Shown here: one piece after another, positions 13,394 to 22,259 of the stretch
Position numbering within the stretch: the first letter of the stretch is position 1
Layout of the letters: every line of letters starts with the position of its first letter
From: Rhodopseudomonas infernalis
GTDB taxonomy: Bacteria > Pseudomonadota > Alphaproteobacteria > Rhizobiales > Xanthobacteraceae
DNA length: 64,000 bases
Reading direction: 5' to 3'
Assembly: GCF_022271405.1 (NCBI RefSeq)
Contig: NZ_JAJNAL010000004.1
Span: forward strand, 108,393 to 172,392
Notes under the pieces: generated by a model
What the model was told of the DNA's origin: nothing
What the model saw: only the letters and a program-made list of their open reading frames with translations
Databases searched by the model: none
Translations under genes and position numbers: made by a program

Positions 13394-14176
13394 TCAGATC
13401 TGGCGTTCGACCAGCTTGAGCTTGAGGTTGGCGATCGCCTCGGAGGGGTTGAGGCCCTTCGGGCAGACCTTGGCGCAGTTCATGATGGTGTGGCAGCGAT
13501 AGATCCGGAACGGGTCCTCGAGATTGTCGAGACGCTCGCCGGTGGCCTCGTCGCGCGAATCTTCCACCCAGCGGGTCGCCTGCAGCAGCGCGGCCGGGCC
13601 GAGGAAGCGGTCGGAATTCCACCAGTAGCTCGGGCACGAGGTCGAGCAGCAGGCGCACAGGATGCACTCGTACAGGCCGTCGAGCTTCTCGCGGTCCTCG
13701 TGGCTCTGCCGCCATTCCTTCTGCGGCGTCGGCGTCACGGTCTGCAGCCAGGGCTGGATCGAGGCGTATTGGGCGTAGAAGTTGGTGAGGTCCGGCACCA
13801 GGTCCTTGACCACCGGCTGATGCGGCAGCGGGTTGACCTTCACGGCGCCGTCGCGGACGTCGTCCATCGCCTTGGTGCAGGCCAGCGTGTTCTCGCCGTC
13901 GATATTCATCGCGCAGGAGCCGCACACGCCCTCGCGGCAGGATCGTCGGAAGGTCAGCGTCGGATCGATGTTGTTCTTGATCCAGATCAGGCCGTCCAAG
14001 ACCATCGGCCCGCAATCGTGCTTGTCGACATAGTAGGTGTCGACGCTCGGGTTCTTGCCGTCGTCCGGATTCCAGCGATAGACGCGGAATTCGCGAACGT
14101 CCGTCGCGCCTTCCGGCTTCGGCCAGGCCTTGCCGCCGACAATCTTCGAATTCTTCGGAAGTGCGAATTCAACCAT
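13394..14176 (-). CDS. sdhB: Succinate dehydrogenase iron-sulfur subunit
   Basis: SdhB carries electrons from the flavoprotein to ubiquinone through three iron-sulfur clusters in complex II. The 260-residue protein has the 2Fe-2S ligands Cys80, Cys85, Cys88 and Cys100, the 4Fe-4S ligands Cys171, Cys174, Cys177 with Cys238, and the 3Fe-4S ligands Cys181, Cys228 and Cys234. It is the last gene of the leftward operon, separated from sdhA by a 138-base gap occupied mainly by a palindromic repeat, which could tune its expression or mRNA stability relative to the upstream genes. Confidence 0.98.
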   Translation of the reverse strand: MVEFALPKNSKIVGGKAWPKPEGATDVREFRVYRWNPDDGKNPSVDTYYVDKHDCGPMVLDGLIWIKNNIDPTLTFRRSCREGVCGSCAMNIDGENTLACTKAMDDVRDGAVKVNPLPHQPVVKDLVPDLTNFYAQYASIQPWLQTVTPTPQKEWRQSHEDREKLDGLYECILCACCSTSCPSYWWNSDRFLGPAALLQATRWVEDSRDEATGERLDNLEDPFRIYRCHTIMNCAKVCPKGLNPSEAIANLKLKLVERQI

Positions 14177-14191
14177 CTTGTCTCACCCTCT

Positions 14192-14293
14192 CGTCATTCC
14201 GGGGCGCGCGCAGCGCGAGCCCGGAATCTCGGTCCGTCGTAGCCGCTCGGGATTCCGGGTTCGTGCGCGTTCCGCGCACGCCCCGGAATGACG
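14192..14293. repeat. Palindromic repeat inside the sdh operon
   Basis: A copy of the CGTCATTCCGGGG family: it begins CGTCATTCCGGGGCGCGCG, ends CGCCCCGGAATGACG, and has inner arms GCCCGGAATCTC and GGGATTCCGGGTT. It is placed between sdhA and sdhB, so it must be transcribed with the operon. Confidence 0.88.
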
Positions 14294-14314
14294 GGGCATT
14301 GTTCGTGCGTTCGC

Positions 14315-16138
14315 TCAATACACCCGCGGCTTCGGCGGGATGTACTGGACGTCGTTGGTCATCGTGTAGTCGTGCACCGGGCGATAATCGATCGTGGTGC
14401 CGCCGTTGCCGCCGATCCACGCCAGCGTGTGCTTCATCCAGTTCGCGTCGTCGCGATCCGGGAAGTCCTCGCGGGCATGGGCGCCGCGGCTCTCGGTGCG
14501 GTTGGCGGCCGAGTTCATCGTCACCACCGCCTGCACGATCAGATTGTCGAATTCCAGCGTCTCGACCAGATCGGAATTCCAGGTCAGCGAGCGATCGGAC
14601 ACGCCGATATCGCCGATGCCGCCGTGCACGTTCTGGATCAGCTGCTTGCCTTCGGCCAGCACTTCGCCGGTGCGGAACACCGCGCAGTTGTTCTGCATCA
14701 CGTGCTGCATCTTCTCACGCAGCTTCGCGGTCGGGGTGCCGCCCTTGGCGTAGCGATACTTGTCGAGGCGCGACAGCGACAGATCGGCGGAGTCGGCCGG
14801 CAACTCCGGCTGCTTGCCGTTCGGCGTCAGCTTCTCGGCGCAGCGCAGCGCCGCGGCGCGGCCGAACACCACGAGATCGATCAGCGAGTTGGAGCCGAGG
14901 CGGTTGGCGCCGTGCACCGACACGCAGGCGGCTTCGCCGATCGCCATCAGGCCCGGCACCACCGCGTTGTCGTCGCCGTCCTTCTTGGTGACGACCTCGC
15001 CGTGGAAGTTCGTCGGAATGCCGCCCATGTTGTAGTGCACGGTCGGCAGGATCGGGATCGGCTCGCGGGTGACGTCGACGCCGGCGAAGATCCGCGCCGA
15101 TTCCGAAATGCCCGGCAGACGCTCGGCCAGCACTTCCGGCGCCAGATGGTCGAGGTGCAGGAAGATGTGGTCCTTCTTCTTGCCGACGCCGCGGCCTTCG
15201 CGCATCTCGATCGTCATCGCGCGCGAGACGACGTCGCGCGAGGCGAGGTCCTTGGCGGACGGCGCGTAGCGCTCCATGAAGCGCTCGCCTTCCGAATTGA
15301 CCAGATAGCCGCCCTCGCCGCGCGCGCCCTCGGTGACGAGGCAGCCCGAGCCGTAGATGCCGGTCGGATGGAACTGCACGAACTCCATGTCCTGCAGCGG
15401 CAGGCCGGCCCGCAGCGCCATCGCGCCGCCGTCACCCGTGCAGGTGTGCGCCGAGGTGCAGGAGGCGTAGGCGCGGCCGTAGCCGCCGGTGGCGAGGATC
15501 GTGGTCTGGGCCTTGAAGCGGTGGATGGTGCCGTCGTCGAGCTTCAGCGCGACGACGCCGCGGCAGACGCCCTGGTCGTCCATGATAAGGTCGATGGCGA
15601 AGAACTCGATGTAGAACTCGGCCGAATGGCGCAGCGCCTGGCCGTACATCGTGTGCAGCATCGCGTGGCCGGTGCGGTCGGCGGCCGCGCAGGTGCGCTG
15701 TGCCTGACCCTTGCCGAAATCCAGCGTCATGCCGCCGAACGGCCGCTGATAGATCTTGCCTTCCTCGGTGCGCGAGAACGGCACGCCCCAGTGCTCGAGC
15801 TCGTACACCGCGTCGGGCGCGTTGCGCACCATGTATTCGATCGAGTCCTGATCGCCGAGCCAGTCCGACCCCTTGACGGTGTCGTACATGTGCCAGCGCC
15901 AGTCGTCCTTGTGCATGTTGCCGAGCGAGGCCGAGATGCCGCCCTGCGCCGCCACGGTGTGCGACCGGGTCGGAAACACCTTGGTGATGCAGGCGGTGCG
16001 CAGTCCGGCTTCGCTGCAGCCGACCACGGCGCGCAGGCCGGCGCCGCCGGCGCCCACCACGACGACGTCATAGACGTGGTCTTCGATCGGATAGGCGGTT
16101 CCGCCCGCGGCTGCTGCGCCGTTGAGGTTCGCCGCCAT
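14315..16138 (-). CDS. sdhA: Succinate dehydrogenase flavoprotein subunit
   Basis: The catalytic subunit oxidises succinate to fumarate with covalently bound FAD. The 607-residue protein shows the dinucleotide-binding [13 protein letters not shown] near 26-38, [11 protein letters not shown] with the histidine that takes the flavin, the substrate-binding [21 protein letters not shown] and the [18 protein letters not shown] motif. The C-terminal region ends in the usual basic YIPPKPRVY. It starts 2 bases after sdhD ends, so the genes form one operon. Confidence 0.98.
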   Translation of the reverse strand: MAANLNGAAAAGGTAYPIEDHVYDVVVVGAGGAGLRAVVGCSEAGLRTACITKVFPTRSHTVAAQGGISASLGNMHKDDWRWHMYDTVKGSDWLGDQDSIEYMVRNAPDAVYELEHWGVPFSRTEEGKIYQRPFGGMTLDFGKGQAQRTCAAADRTGHAMLHTMYGQALRHSAEFYIEFFAIDLIMDDQGVCRGVVALKLDDGTIHRFKAQTTILATGGYGRAYASCTSAHTCTGDGGAMALRAGLPLQDMEFVQFHPTGIYGSGCLVTEGARGEGGYLVNSEGERFMERYAPSAKDLASRDVVSRAMTIEMREGRGVGKKKDHIFLHLDHLAPEVLAERLPGISESARIFAGVDVTREPIPILPTVHYNMGGIPTNFHGEVVTKKDGDDNAVVPGLMAIGEAACVSVHGANRLGSNSLIDLVVFGRAAALRCAEKLTPNGKQPELPADSADLSLSRLDKYRYAKGGTPTAKLREKMQHVMQNNCAVFRTGEVLAEGKQLIQNVHGGIGDIGVSDRSLTWNSDLVETLEFDNLIVQAVVTMNSAANRTESRGAHAREDFPDRDDANWMKHTLAWIGGNGGTTIDYRPVHDYTMTNDVQYIPPKPRVY

Positions 16139-16140
16139 GC

Positions 16141-16563
16141 TTAGACTCCGGATGCGAGTTTGAAGATCGCGAAGATCGCGGCGAGCGCCACGGCGATCGA
16201 GAAGAAGTTATTGGCCATGACCGTGACGAGCTTGAGCTTCTCGTTCTGGATGTAGTCTTCGATCACCACCTGCATGCCGATCTTCATGTGGATCGCGGAT
16301 GCGATGATGAACAGGATCATGGTCAGCGAAATCAGCGGCGAGCCGAGGATCTGCGCCGCGCCGGCCTGGTTGCGGCCGAGCAGCATCATGATCACGACGA
16401 TCACCGGGAGAATCAGCAGCGTCATCGCCACGCCGGTGATGCGCTGGCGCCAGAAATCGCCCGTGCCGGAGCCGGCCGGGCCGAGCTTGCGGACCTTGCC
16501 CATCGGGGTGCGCATGGTCGGCTCGGCGCGCCGGGCGGAGCCGTGAGATTCCTGAACGCTCAT
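16141..16563 (-). CDS. sdhD: Succinate dehydrogenase membrane anchor subunit
   Basis: SdhD with SdhC anchors complex II in the membrane and helps bind heme b and ubiquinone. Starting at 16563, where ATG overlaps the sdhC stop as ATGA, it has 140 residues with three transmembrane helices (about 46-64, 76-98 and 116-137). The DYIQNEKLK segment between helices 2 and 3 is typical, as is [13 protein letters not shown] with a likely heme ligand. The longer open frame upstream lies in the sdhC coding region and is not the start. Confidence 0.95.
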   Translation of the reverse strand: MSVQESHGSARRAEPTMRTPMGKVRKLGPAGSGTGDFWRQRITGVAMTLLILPVIVVIMMLLGRNQAGAAQILGSPLISLTMILFIIASAIHMKIGMQVVIEDYIQNEKLKLVTVMANNFFSIAVALAAIFAIFKLASGV

Positions 16564-16958
16564 CGGGCCACTCCCATCGTGAAGGCGATCACCCAGAGCA
16601 GCACCGTCAGCACGATGCCGCCGATCAGCGCCGCCCAGGTCAGCCACTCGCGATCTGCGGTCTTGAAGCCGTAGCCGAGATCCCAGACGAAATGCCGGAC
16701 GCCGCTGAGCAGATGATGCATCAGCGCCCAGGTGTAACCGAACAGGATCAGGCGGCCGATCCAGCTGCCGGTGAAGGCCTGGATATTGGCGTAGGCGGCG
16801 GGGCCGGCGGCGCAGGCGATCAGCCACCACGCCAGCAACAGGGTTCCGGAATACAGCGCGATGCCGGTGGCGCGATGGACGATGGACATCGTCATCGTCA
16901 GGCTCCAGCGGTACGTCTGCATATGCGGCGAAAGCGGTCGTTCGATCCTGGAGGTCAT
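16560..16958 (-). CDS. sdhC: Succinate dehydrogenase cytochrome b556 subunit
   Basis: A 132-residue membrane subunit of complex II and the first gene of the operon. It has the family motifs RPLSPHMQTYRW near the N-terminus and SIVHRATGIALYSG in helix 1, three transmembrane helices, and MHHLLSGVRHFVWD, which includes the axial heme histidine. No clear promoter boxes were recognised in the region upstream. Confidence 0.96.
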   Translation of the reverse strand: MTSRIERPLSPHMQTYRWSLTMTMSIVHRATGIALYSGTLLLAWWLIACAAGPAAYANIQAFTGSWIGRLILFGYTWALMHHLLSGVRHFVWDLGYGFKTADREWLTWAALIGGIVLTVLLWVIAFTMGVAR

Positions 16959-17318
16959 CGGCTGCTATAGGGTTGGCGGCGAGCGGACATGGCCCGGGCG
17001 GGGCTCGCGGGAGTGCCCCTATTTACGAAGCTCGTTCAGCGAGCGCAACGAAGAATTTGCATCTTCGGAACTTCAATTCAGCACTTGAAGAGACTGGCAA
17101 GCCAACGCGATCGCGGGTTTACGAGCTCCATTCCACGATCCGGAAATGAAACCAGATTCAGCGCGCCAAACATCCGCCGACCGCGACTTGCATCGATGAA
17201 CCGCGGGTTTCGAGCATCTCTAAAGCCCGAGCCCATCGCTTTCCGCAACGCCGTGTCCGTGCGATGGTTCACCACAGCATAGCGGCATTGTCGCCGACCG
17301 TGCATCGTCAGGTTTCCG
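16959..17318. other. Divergent intergenic region between sdhC and the CDF gene
   Basis: This 360-base gap must hold the promoters of the leftward sdh operon and the rightward exporter gene. It is a little less GC-rich than its surroundings around 17030-17110. I see no convincing promoter pair, and the open frames here look like chance reading frames. Confidence 0.5.
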
Positions 17319-18353
17319 ATGGCCCATTCTCCCGACTGCACGCTCGACCACGCCGATCACGATCATCACGCCCAAGGCCATGATCAAGTCCATGATCAAA
17401 GCCATGAACACGGGCATGGTCGCGGCAGGGCCGGCGCGCATGCGCATCACCACGGCCCCGGCGCCCACGACCATACGCCGACGGATTTCGGCCGCGCCTT
17501 CGCCATCGGCATCGCGCTGAACATCGCCTTCGTGATCGCCGAGGCGGTGTTCGGCTGGCTCGGCAATTCGATGGCGCTGATCGCCGACGCCGGCCACAAC
17601 CTGTCCGACGTGCTCGGCCTCGCGGTCGCCTGGATCGCCGCCGAGCTGTCGAAGCGGCCGCCATCGGCGCGCTACACCTACGGCCTGCGCGGGTCCTCGA
17701 TCCTGGCGGCGCTGTTCAATGCGGTGTTTCTGCTGCTCGCGGTCGGCGCCATCATCTGGGAAGCGATCGCGCGGCTGTTCAATCCCGAGCCTGTGGCCAG
17801 CGGCACCATGATCGTGGTGGCGAGCATCGGCATCGTCATCAATGCGGCCACCGCCTGGCTGTTCTTCGCCGGTCGCCACAGCGACCTCAACATCCGCGGC
17901 GCCTATCTGCACATGGTGGCGGACGCCACGGTGTCGGCCGCCGTCGTGGTCGCCGGCATCGTCATCCTGTTCACCGGCTGGACCTGGACCGACCCGGCCG
18001 TCAGCCTGCTGGTCGCCGGCGTCATCGTGTGGGGCACCTGGGGGCTGCTGCGCGATTCCACCGCGATGTCGCTGGACGCCGTGCCGCCCGGCATCGATCC
18101 CAACGCGGTGCGCAACTTCCTCGCCAGCCGCCCCGGCGTCACGCAAGTTCACGATCTGCACATCTGGCCGATGTCCACGACCGAGGTGGCGCTGACCTGC
18201 CATCTGGTGATCCCCTCCGGCGCCCCCGGCGACGCCTTCCTGATCGACCTCGCCCACGAACTCGACCACGATTTCGGCATCGCTCACACCACGGTGCAGA
18301 TCGAGACCAGCCCCGACACCCCGTGCGCGCTGGCGCCGGAGCATGTGGTGTAG
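17319..18353 (+). CDS. Cation diffusion facilitator (zinc/cobalt/cadmium-type efflux)
   Basis: CDF proteins export divalent metals from the cytoplasm in exchange for protons. This 344-residue protein has a His-rich cytosolic N-terminus (about residues 3-52, many HxH groups) likely to bind metal, then six predicted membrane segments. The intramembrane metal site is visible as ALIADAGHNLSDV in helix 2 and LHMVADATVS in helix 5, the HxxxD pattern of zinc carriers. The C-terminal cytosolic domain (about 265-335) contains VTQVHDLHIWPMS. The family is certain; the exact metal is not. It stands alone. Confidence 0.93.
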   Translation: MAHSPDCTLDHADHDHHAQGHDQVHDQSHEHGHGRGRAGAHAHHHGPGAHDHTPTDFGRAFAIGIALNIAFVIAEAVFGWLGNSMALIADAGHNLSDVLGLAVAWIAAELSKRPPSARYTYGLRGSSILAALFNAVFLLLAVGAIIWEAIARLFNPEPVASGTMIVVASIGIVINAATAWLFFAGRHSDLNIRGAYLHMVADATVSAAVVVAGIVILFTGWTWTDPAVSLLVAGVIVWGTWGLLRDSTAMSLDAVPPGIDPNAVRNFLASRPGVTQVHDLHIWPMSTTEVALTCHLVIPSGAPGDAFLIDLAHELDHDFGIAHTTVQIETSPDTPCALAPEHVV

Positions 18354-18413
18354 CCGCCTCCTCGCCTCCGAGGCTGTTGCTGAGAGCGGGCGATTGCACG
18401 ACGGGCGCCCGCG

Positions 18414-18550
18414 GTCCCCCTCCCCCTTGCGGGGAGGGTCGGCCGAGCGAAGCGGAGGCCGGGGTGGGGGCCCCCGAGCACTGAGCGTGCGGCTACCCCC
18501 ACCAGACCGGCCTTACGGCCGGCCACCCTCCCCGCAAGGGGGAGGGGGAC
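18414..18550. repeat. Large inverted repeat (GTCCCCCTCCCCCTTGCGGGG family)
   Basis: Perfect 26-base arms at 18414-18439 and 18525-18550, beginning GTCCCCCTCCCCCTTGCGGG, enclose an 85-base centre. The centre holds a further GGCCGG palindrome at 18508-18523. The structure sits between the metal exporter and hslO and looks like another dispersed repeat family, different in sequence from the GGAATGACG type. Confidence 0.85.
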
Positions 18551-18633
18551 TAAACCTGCTCCGCGGCATCGCTGCCATTCGCCTTCCAGCCCGGCCCTTC
18601 CGATCCCCGCCTCTCGCCCCCAGATAAGCGCCC

Positions 18634-19635
18634 ATGACCTCACAGACCCCCGATCCCCACACCCCCGAAACGCCCCCCGTCCGCGCACCGTCGGCGGTTC
18701 CGATCGACGACAGCGTGCTGCCGTTCGAGGTCGGTGCGCTCGATCTGCGCGGCCGGCTGACACGGCTCGGCCCGGCGCTCGACGAACTGTTGGAAAAACA
18801 CGCCTATCCGACCCCGGTCGGCAAGCTGCTCGGCGAGGCCGTGGTGCTGGCGACGCTGCTCGGCTCGGCGCTGAAATTCGACGGCCGCTTCATCCTGCAG
18901 ACCCAGACCGATGGTCCGGTGTCGCTGCTGATCGTCGACTTTCAGGCGCCCGACCGGCTGCGCGCCTATGCGCGGTTCGACGAGACCCGGCTGGCGCCGG
19001 GGCTGGATTCAGGCGCACTGCTCGGCAAGGGGCATTTGGCGATGACCGTCGATCAGGGCCCCGACATGAGCCGCTATCAGGGCCTCGTCGCGCTCGACGG
19101 CGGCGGACTCGAAGAAGCCGCGCACGAATACTTCCTGCGCTCGGAGCAGATCCCCACCAAGGTGCGGCTCGCGGTCGGCGAGGAATGGCGCGGCGGCGAA
19201 GGCGGTCGGCATCACTGGCGCGCCGGCGGCATGCTGCTGCAGTTCCTGCCGAAGGCGCCGGAGCGCGCGCGGCAGCCCGATCTCGATCCGGGCGATGCGC
19301 CCGACGGCGCCGAAGTCCACGCCGTGACGGAAGACGATGCCTGGGTCGAAGGCCAGTCGCTGATCGGCACCGTCGAGGACATCGAGCTGATCGATCCGGA
19401 CCTGTCCGGCGAGCGGCTGCTGTATCGTCTGTTCCACGAGCGCGGCGTCCGCGTATTCTCGTCGCTGCCGCTGCGCGCGCAATGCTCGTGCTCGCGCGAC
19501 GCCGTGTCCGGCATGCTGTCCCGCTTCTCCGCGCAGGACCGCGCCGACATGGTCAAGGACGACAAGGTCGTGGTGACCTGCGAGTTCTGCAGCTCGGTGT
19601 ACGAGTTCACGCCGGAAGAGGCGGGGGTGGAGTAG
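18634..19635 (+). CDS. hslO: Redox-regulated chaperone Hsp33
   Basis: Hsp33 is a cytosolic holdase switched on by oxidation of four zinc-bound cysteines. The 333-residue protein has the N-terminal substrate-binding domain with the DGPVSLLIVDF stretch, and the C-terminal redox switch: CSC in RAQCSCSRDAVSGML and CEFC in VTCEFCSSVYEF, giving the CxC...CxxC zinc motif. A Pro-rich N-terminal extension of about 25 residues is present. A strong hairpin follows directly. Length is a little above the E. coli form because of the extension. Confidence 0.95.
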   Translation: MTSQTPDPHTPETPPVRAPSAVPIDDSVLPFEVGALDLRGRLTRLGPALDELLEKHAYPTPVGKLLGEAVVLATLLGSALKFDGRFILQTQTDGPVSLLIVDFQAPDRLRAYARFDETRLAPGLDSGALLGKGHLAMTVDQGPDMSRYQGLVALDGGGLEEAAHEYFLRSEQIPTKVRLAVGEEWRGGEGGRHHWRAGGMLLQFLPKAPERARQPDLDPGDAPDGAEVHAVTEDDAWVEGQSLIGTVEDIELIDPDLSGERLLYRLFHERGVRVFSSLPLRAQCSCSRDAVSGMLSRFSAQDRADMVKDDKVVVTCEFCSSVYEFTPEEAGVE

Positions 19636-19640
19636 GTTGG

Positions 19641-19670
19641 TAATCCCGCCAAATAAGTTTGGCGGGATTA
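19641..19670 (+). terminator. Hairpin terminator after hslO
   Basis: A perfect 13-bp stem (TAATCCCGCCAAA, 19641-19653, with 19658-19670) closes a TAAG loop 5 bases after the hslO stop. No long U-tract follows, but the position and perfect stem make termination likely. It also marks the left edge of the low-GC patch. Confidence 0.7.
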
Positions 19671-19725
19671 ATCTCCTATGTCTGCAATTAGCTTCTCTGA
19701 AGCTGAAAGCGAGAATTGTTTTCTT

Positions 19726-19760
19726 CGCTCTGCGATGTTTCATCGCTCTGCGATGTTTCA
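19726..19760 (+). repeat. Tandem duplication of an 18-base unit
   Basis: The unit CGCTCTGCGATGTTTCAT occurs twice back to back (19726-19743 and 19744-19760, the last base differing). It lies in the AT-rich lead-in to the unrecognised gene at 19871. Confidence 0.85.
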
Positions 19761-19870
19761 AGTTTATCTAATACTTTCGTGCTGCTCAGTTGGTTTGGTC
19801 GCGGATCCTGCTGGAGATTAATCTGGGATTGGGCAAAATGGAGAAATGTTCGTTTTTCTATTGGTGAGAT

Positions 19871-20404
19871 ATGTACTCATTTCAGACAAGTGGAGCCCCA
19901 GCCTCGTTGTACGAGTTTAAGGCTTGGTTGCAGCAGAAGCCGCTTGAGTGGTCCATCTCATTGAGTGCGCGAGCTGTTTTGCGAGTTGTCCCAATTGCTT
20001 ACAACGACGCCGATTTTGCGGCAGTCATACTGCCAGTGTTTCGTGCTGCGGCGATCGCCCGATATGCTGCAAAATATCCAAGCCCTAGCTTAGCGAAAGC
20101 TGCAGCAGATGCGTCTAGAGGCGCGCGGCCTATACTGCGCGCTGCACTTTCAGCTGCAGCGTCGGTCGCGGACACTGTTAGTTACTTGGATTTTGATGTT
20201 GCGCGGGATGAGCTTGCATCTGAGTCCTCTTCCCGCTCAGCTCGTTTCCAAGAAAAGATCGGTGCGTTGATGAATTCTTCAGAGGGTTCAACAATTGCCG
20301 CTTACGTTGCAGGATCCGCCGCAGCTGATGCTATCAATGCGGCCAGCGACTGCGTGGCCGCCTACGCCCCCGCCGACAAAGACATCTTTTTGCAGGCTGT
20401 CTAA
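19871..20404 (+). CDS. Unknown protein, N-terminal part of an interrupted gene
   Basis: I do not recognise a named family. The ATG at 19871 has a GGTGAG ribosome site 5 bases upstream. The 177-residue product begins MYSFQTSGAPASLYEFKAWL and is mostly Ala-rich helix, including WSISLSARAVLRVVPIA and LPVFRAAAIARYAAKYPS. The frame ends at TAA (20402-20404), yet translation of the same frame directly beyond this codon continues with SDAQGLDAGKFTAEAL and then 380 more residues without a stop. Composition is clearly AT-richer than all neighbours, with rare codons such as TTA and ATA, pointing to transfer. Most likely this is the first third of one gene broken by a nonsense mutation. Confidence 0.6.
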   Translation: MYSFQTSGAPASLYEFKAWLQQKPLEWSISLSARAVLRVVPIAYNDADFAAVILPVFRAAAIARYAAKYPSPSLAKAAADASRGARPILRAALSAAASVADTVSYLDFDVARDELASESSSRSARFQEKIGALMNSSEGSTIAAYVAGSAAADAINAASDCVAAYAPADKDIFLQAV

Positions 20405-20419
20405 TCCGATGCCCAAGGA

Positions 20420-21586
20420 TTGGATGCCGGGAAGTTTACAGCAGAAGCCCTCACGGAGGAACGTCTGTGGCCAAGCCGACCGCCTCGCTGGATAGGCACC
20501 GCATGGGGGCGGTTGGTGGGCGACTTGTTAGCTAAAGGTGATCATTGGTCGGTGTGGACCGATTGGTATCGCGAGGTAGCGGCAGGGGGTTCAACTTCCC
20601 GAACATTCAAGGCTTGGGATGCGGCCTTTACGGACCTTCCAGGAGAACTTCCGTGGGGCTTTGGCGCTGAGGCTGTCAATTCTGCGATCCGCAGCCGAAT
20701 AGATGTGCTCAAGCCCGGTCCTTATCCATTGGAGGGAGTTCCGTCTCCGGTTGCAATTGAAAAAATGCCGGACGGGCGTATTGGTGCACTCGCTCCGCGC
20801 CTATCCTCACCTACGGTGCCTCCTCCTGTAAAATTGGAGGATCACGATCGTTCATTAGACGCCTGTTTTAGCCGCGCAGGGCAGTTGTACGATACTTGTT
20901 CTAAACCCGACTTTCAGTGGAGACGTGACTATCGAGATGCACTCGAAGCGTATCTAGAGTGGCTTCCTAGGAAGAAAAATTCGGGAAACATGCTTCTCGC
21001 TGATGGAGAAGCCAGGGTGCTTGGCAAGCTGTTTAAGGCGGACGAAGCAATTTTACCCGTCGGATTTGCAACCAGACTTGCTGTATTTCTTGAAGATCAC
21101 ATCGGTCTTCGGGCATTCTATCCGGAAGTGGAGCAGCATTACCTCTTTATCCAAACTGGTCGCCTTATAAAACCGCTTGAACGGGACGCCGTTGTAGGCA
21201 TCGCGCATGCGGTTCGGTCGAATTCGCCTGACGTGTTTAACGAGACGGTTCGTCCTATAATGGACGAGACGTCTAGACTTGTTCCGAATCCGTTGCCACC
21301 TCTTCCGGAAGATCTCCCACAGAGCGATGTAGGTCAGCCAAAGGCCCCGAAGGATCCAGTTTCCGATGTCGATCCCTCTCTGTCGCGGGAGTTTACTTTT
21401 GCGAGTGCGGCTAATCGCATTTGGCAGCTTTTGCAGAAGGGAAAAGACCTGCCAGACGCGCTTGCTGGTTGGCAAAAAGCATACGATGATTTCAAGCCCT
21501 ACATTACAACTCTAATCGAGTGGCTGAAGGCCTTCGTTCCCAACGCCGGTGATGGTCCGCCGGCACCGCCGCCTAGCTTGATTTGA
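20420..21586 (+). CDS. Unknown protein, C-terminal part of an interrupted gene
   Basis: This frame is the direct continuation of the 19871 frame past one TAA codon. It has no good start of its own: only TTG at 20420, with AAGGA touching it, so independent translation is doubtful. The 388 residues contain a Trp-rich block, LWPSRPPRWIGTAW followed by HWSVWTDWYREV, then LPWGFGAEAVNSAIRSRI, a helical middle, and a C-terminus ending in a hydrophobic helix and a GPPAPPPSLI tail. I recall Trp-rich WxVWxxWY blocks in scattered alphaproteobacterial proteins of unknown role, but this was not checked. There is no catalytic motif I can name. Confidence 0.55.
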   Translation: MDAGKFTAEALTEERLWPSRPPRWIGTAWGRLVGDLLAKGDHWSVWTDWYREVAAGGSTSRTFKAWDAAFTDLPGELPWGFGAEAVNSAIRSRIDVLKPGPYPLEGVPSPVAIEKMPDGRIGALAPRLSSPTVPPPVKLEDHDRSLDACFSRAGQLYDTCSKPDFQWRRDYRDALEAYLEWLPRKKNSGNMLLADGEARVLGKLFKADEAILPVGFATRLAVFLEDHIGLRAFYPEVEQHYLFIQTGRLIKPLERDAVVGIAHAVRSNSPDVFNETVRPIMDETSRLVPNPLPPLPEDLPQSDVGQPKAPKDPVSDVDPSLSREFTFASAANRIWQLLQKGKDLPDALAGWQKAYDDFKPYITTLIEWLKAFVPNAGDGPPAPPPSLI

Positions 21587-21596
21587 AGCAGTAACT

Positions 21597-21989
21597 CTAA
21601 TTCAACGTCCGCTTCCCCTCCGGGCTGTCCAGCGAGAACGCCGGGACGTCGATTTCGAAGCGTTCGCCGGTTTCGCTTTCCATCTGATAGCGGCCGGCCA
21701 TGAAGCCGGAGGCGGTGGGGAGGGGGACGCCGCTGGTGTATTCGAAGCGCTCGCCGGGCGCGAGCACCGGCTGTTCACCGACCACGCCTTCGCCGCGGAC
21801 CTCCTGGGTCCGACCGGAGGCGTCGGTGATCACCCAATGCCGGGTCCGCAGTTGCACGGTCTCGTCGCCCGAATTGGTGATCACAACCGTGTACGACCAG
21901 AAGAACTGGCGGTTCTCGGCCGAGGACCGTTCCGGCAGGTAGTTTGGCTCGACGGTCACCTCGATCTGGCGGGTCACGGCGCGGTACAT
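21597..21989 (-). CDS. apaG: ApaG family protein
   Basis: A 130-residue single-domain protein with the fibronectin-like ApaG fold. The start at 21989 ([20 protein letters not shown]) matches the family; ATG at 22019 would add 10 residues. Conserved stretches are [24 protein letters not shown], given here in positions about 31-54, and the GxGVVGxQPxLxPGxxFEYTSG loop at about 68-90. The biochemical role is poorly known; links to magnesium/cobalt resistance and diadenosine tetraphosphate are reported for enteric members. It converges on the low-GC patch. Confidence 0.93.
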   Translation of the reverse strand: MYRAVTRQIEVTVEPNYLPERSSAENRQFFWSYTVVITNSGDETVQLRTRHWVITDASGRTQEVRGEGVVGEQPVLAPGERFEYTSGVPLPTASGFMAGRYQMESETGERFEIDVPAFSLDSPEGKRTLN

Positions 21990-22259
21990 GAGGGGCGTTC
22001 CAGCTTGCACCGCAATCATATCGCAAAACTCCGTTTTGAAACCAGCCGCTCGGAACGATTTTCACTTTACGTATAACGCGAACCTCGGTTTCAACATAGT
22101 TGCGGCGTAGTTCCGCGTCGACGCCGGTCGCACCGCGCGGGACGCCGGCACGTCCGGCCGGCAGCCGGGTCGTCACTCGTCCGTTGTGGCTCTCGCCTGC
22201 GATCGGGCAGGCTAGTATATCAGCCCCGATGGCGCGCCGCTGCGCCTGCCTGGAGCACC

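Noticed and set aside
14288..16144. 618-codon antisense frame over sdhA
   Set aside because: sdhA is certain on the opposite strand; this frame is a GC-driven shadow.
17078..17341. 87-codon leftward frame between sdhC and the CDF gene
   Set aside because: It overlaps the CDF start and has no ribosome site or family-like sequence.
18414..18550. CRISPR-like repeat
   Set aside because: It is one large inverted repeat, not regularly spaced direct repeats with unique spacers.
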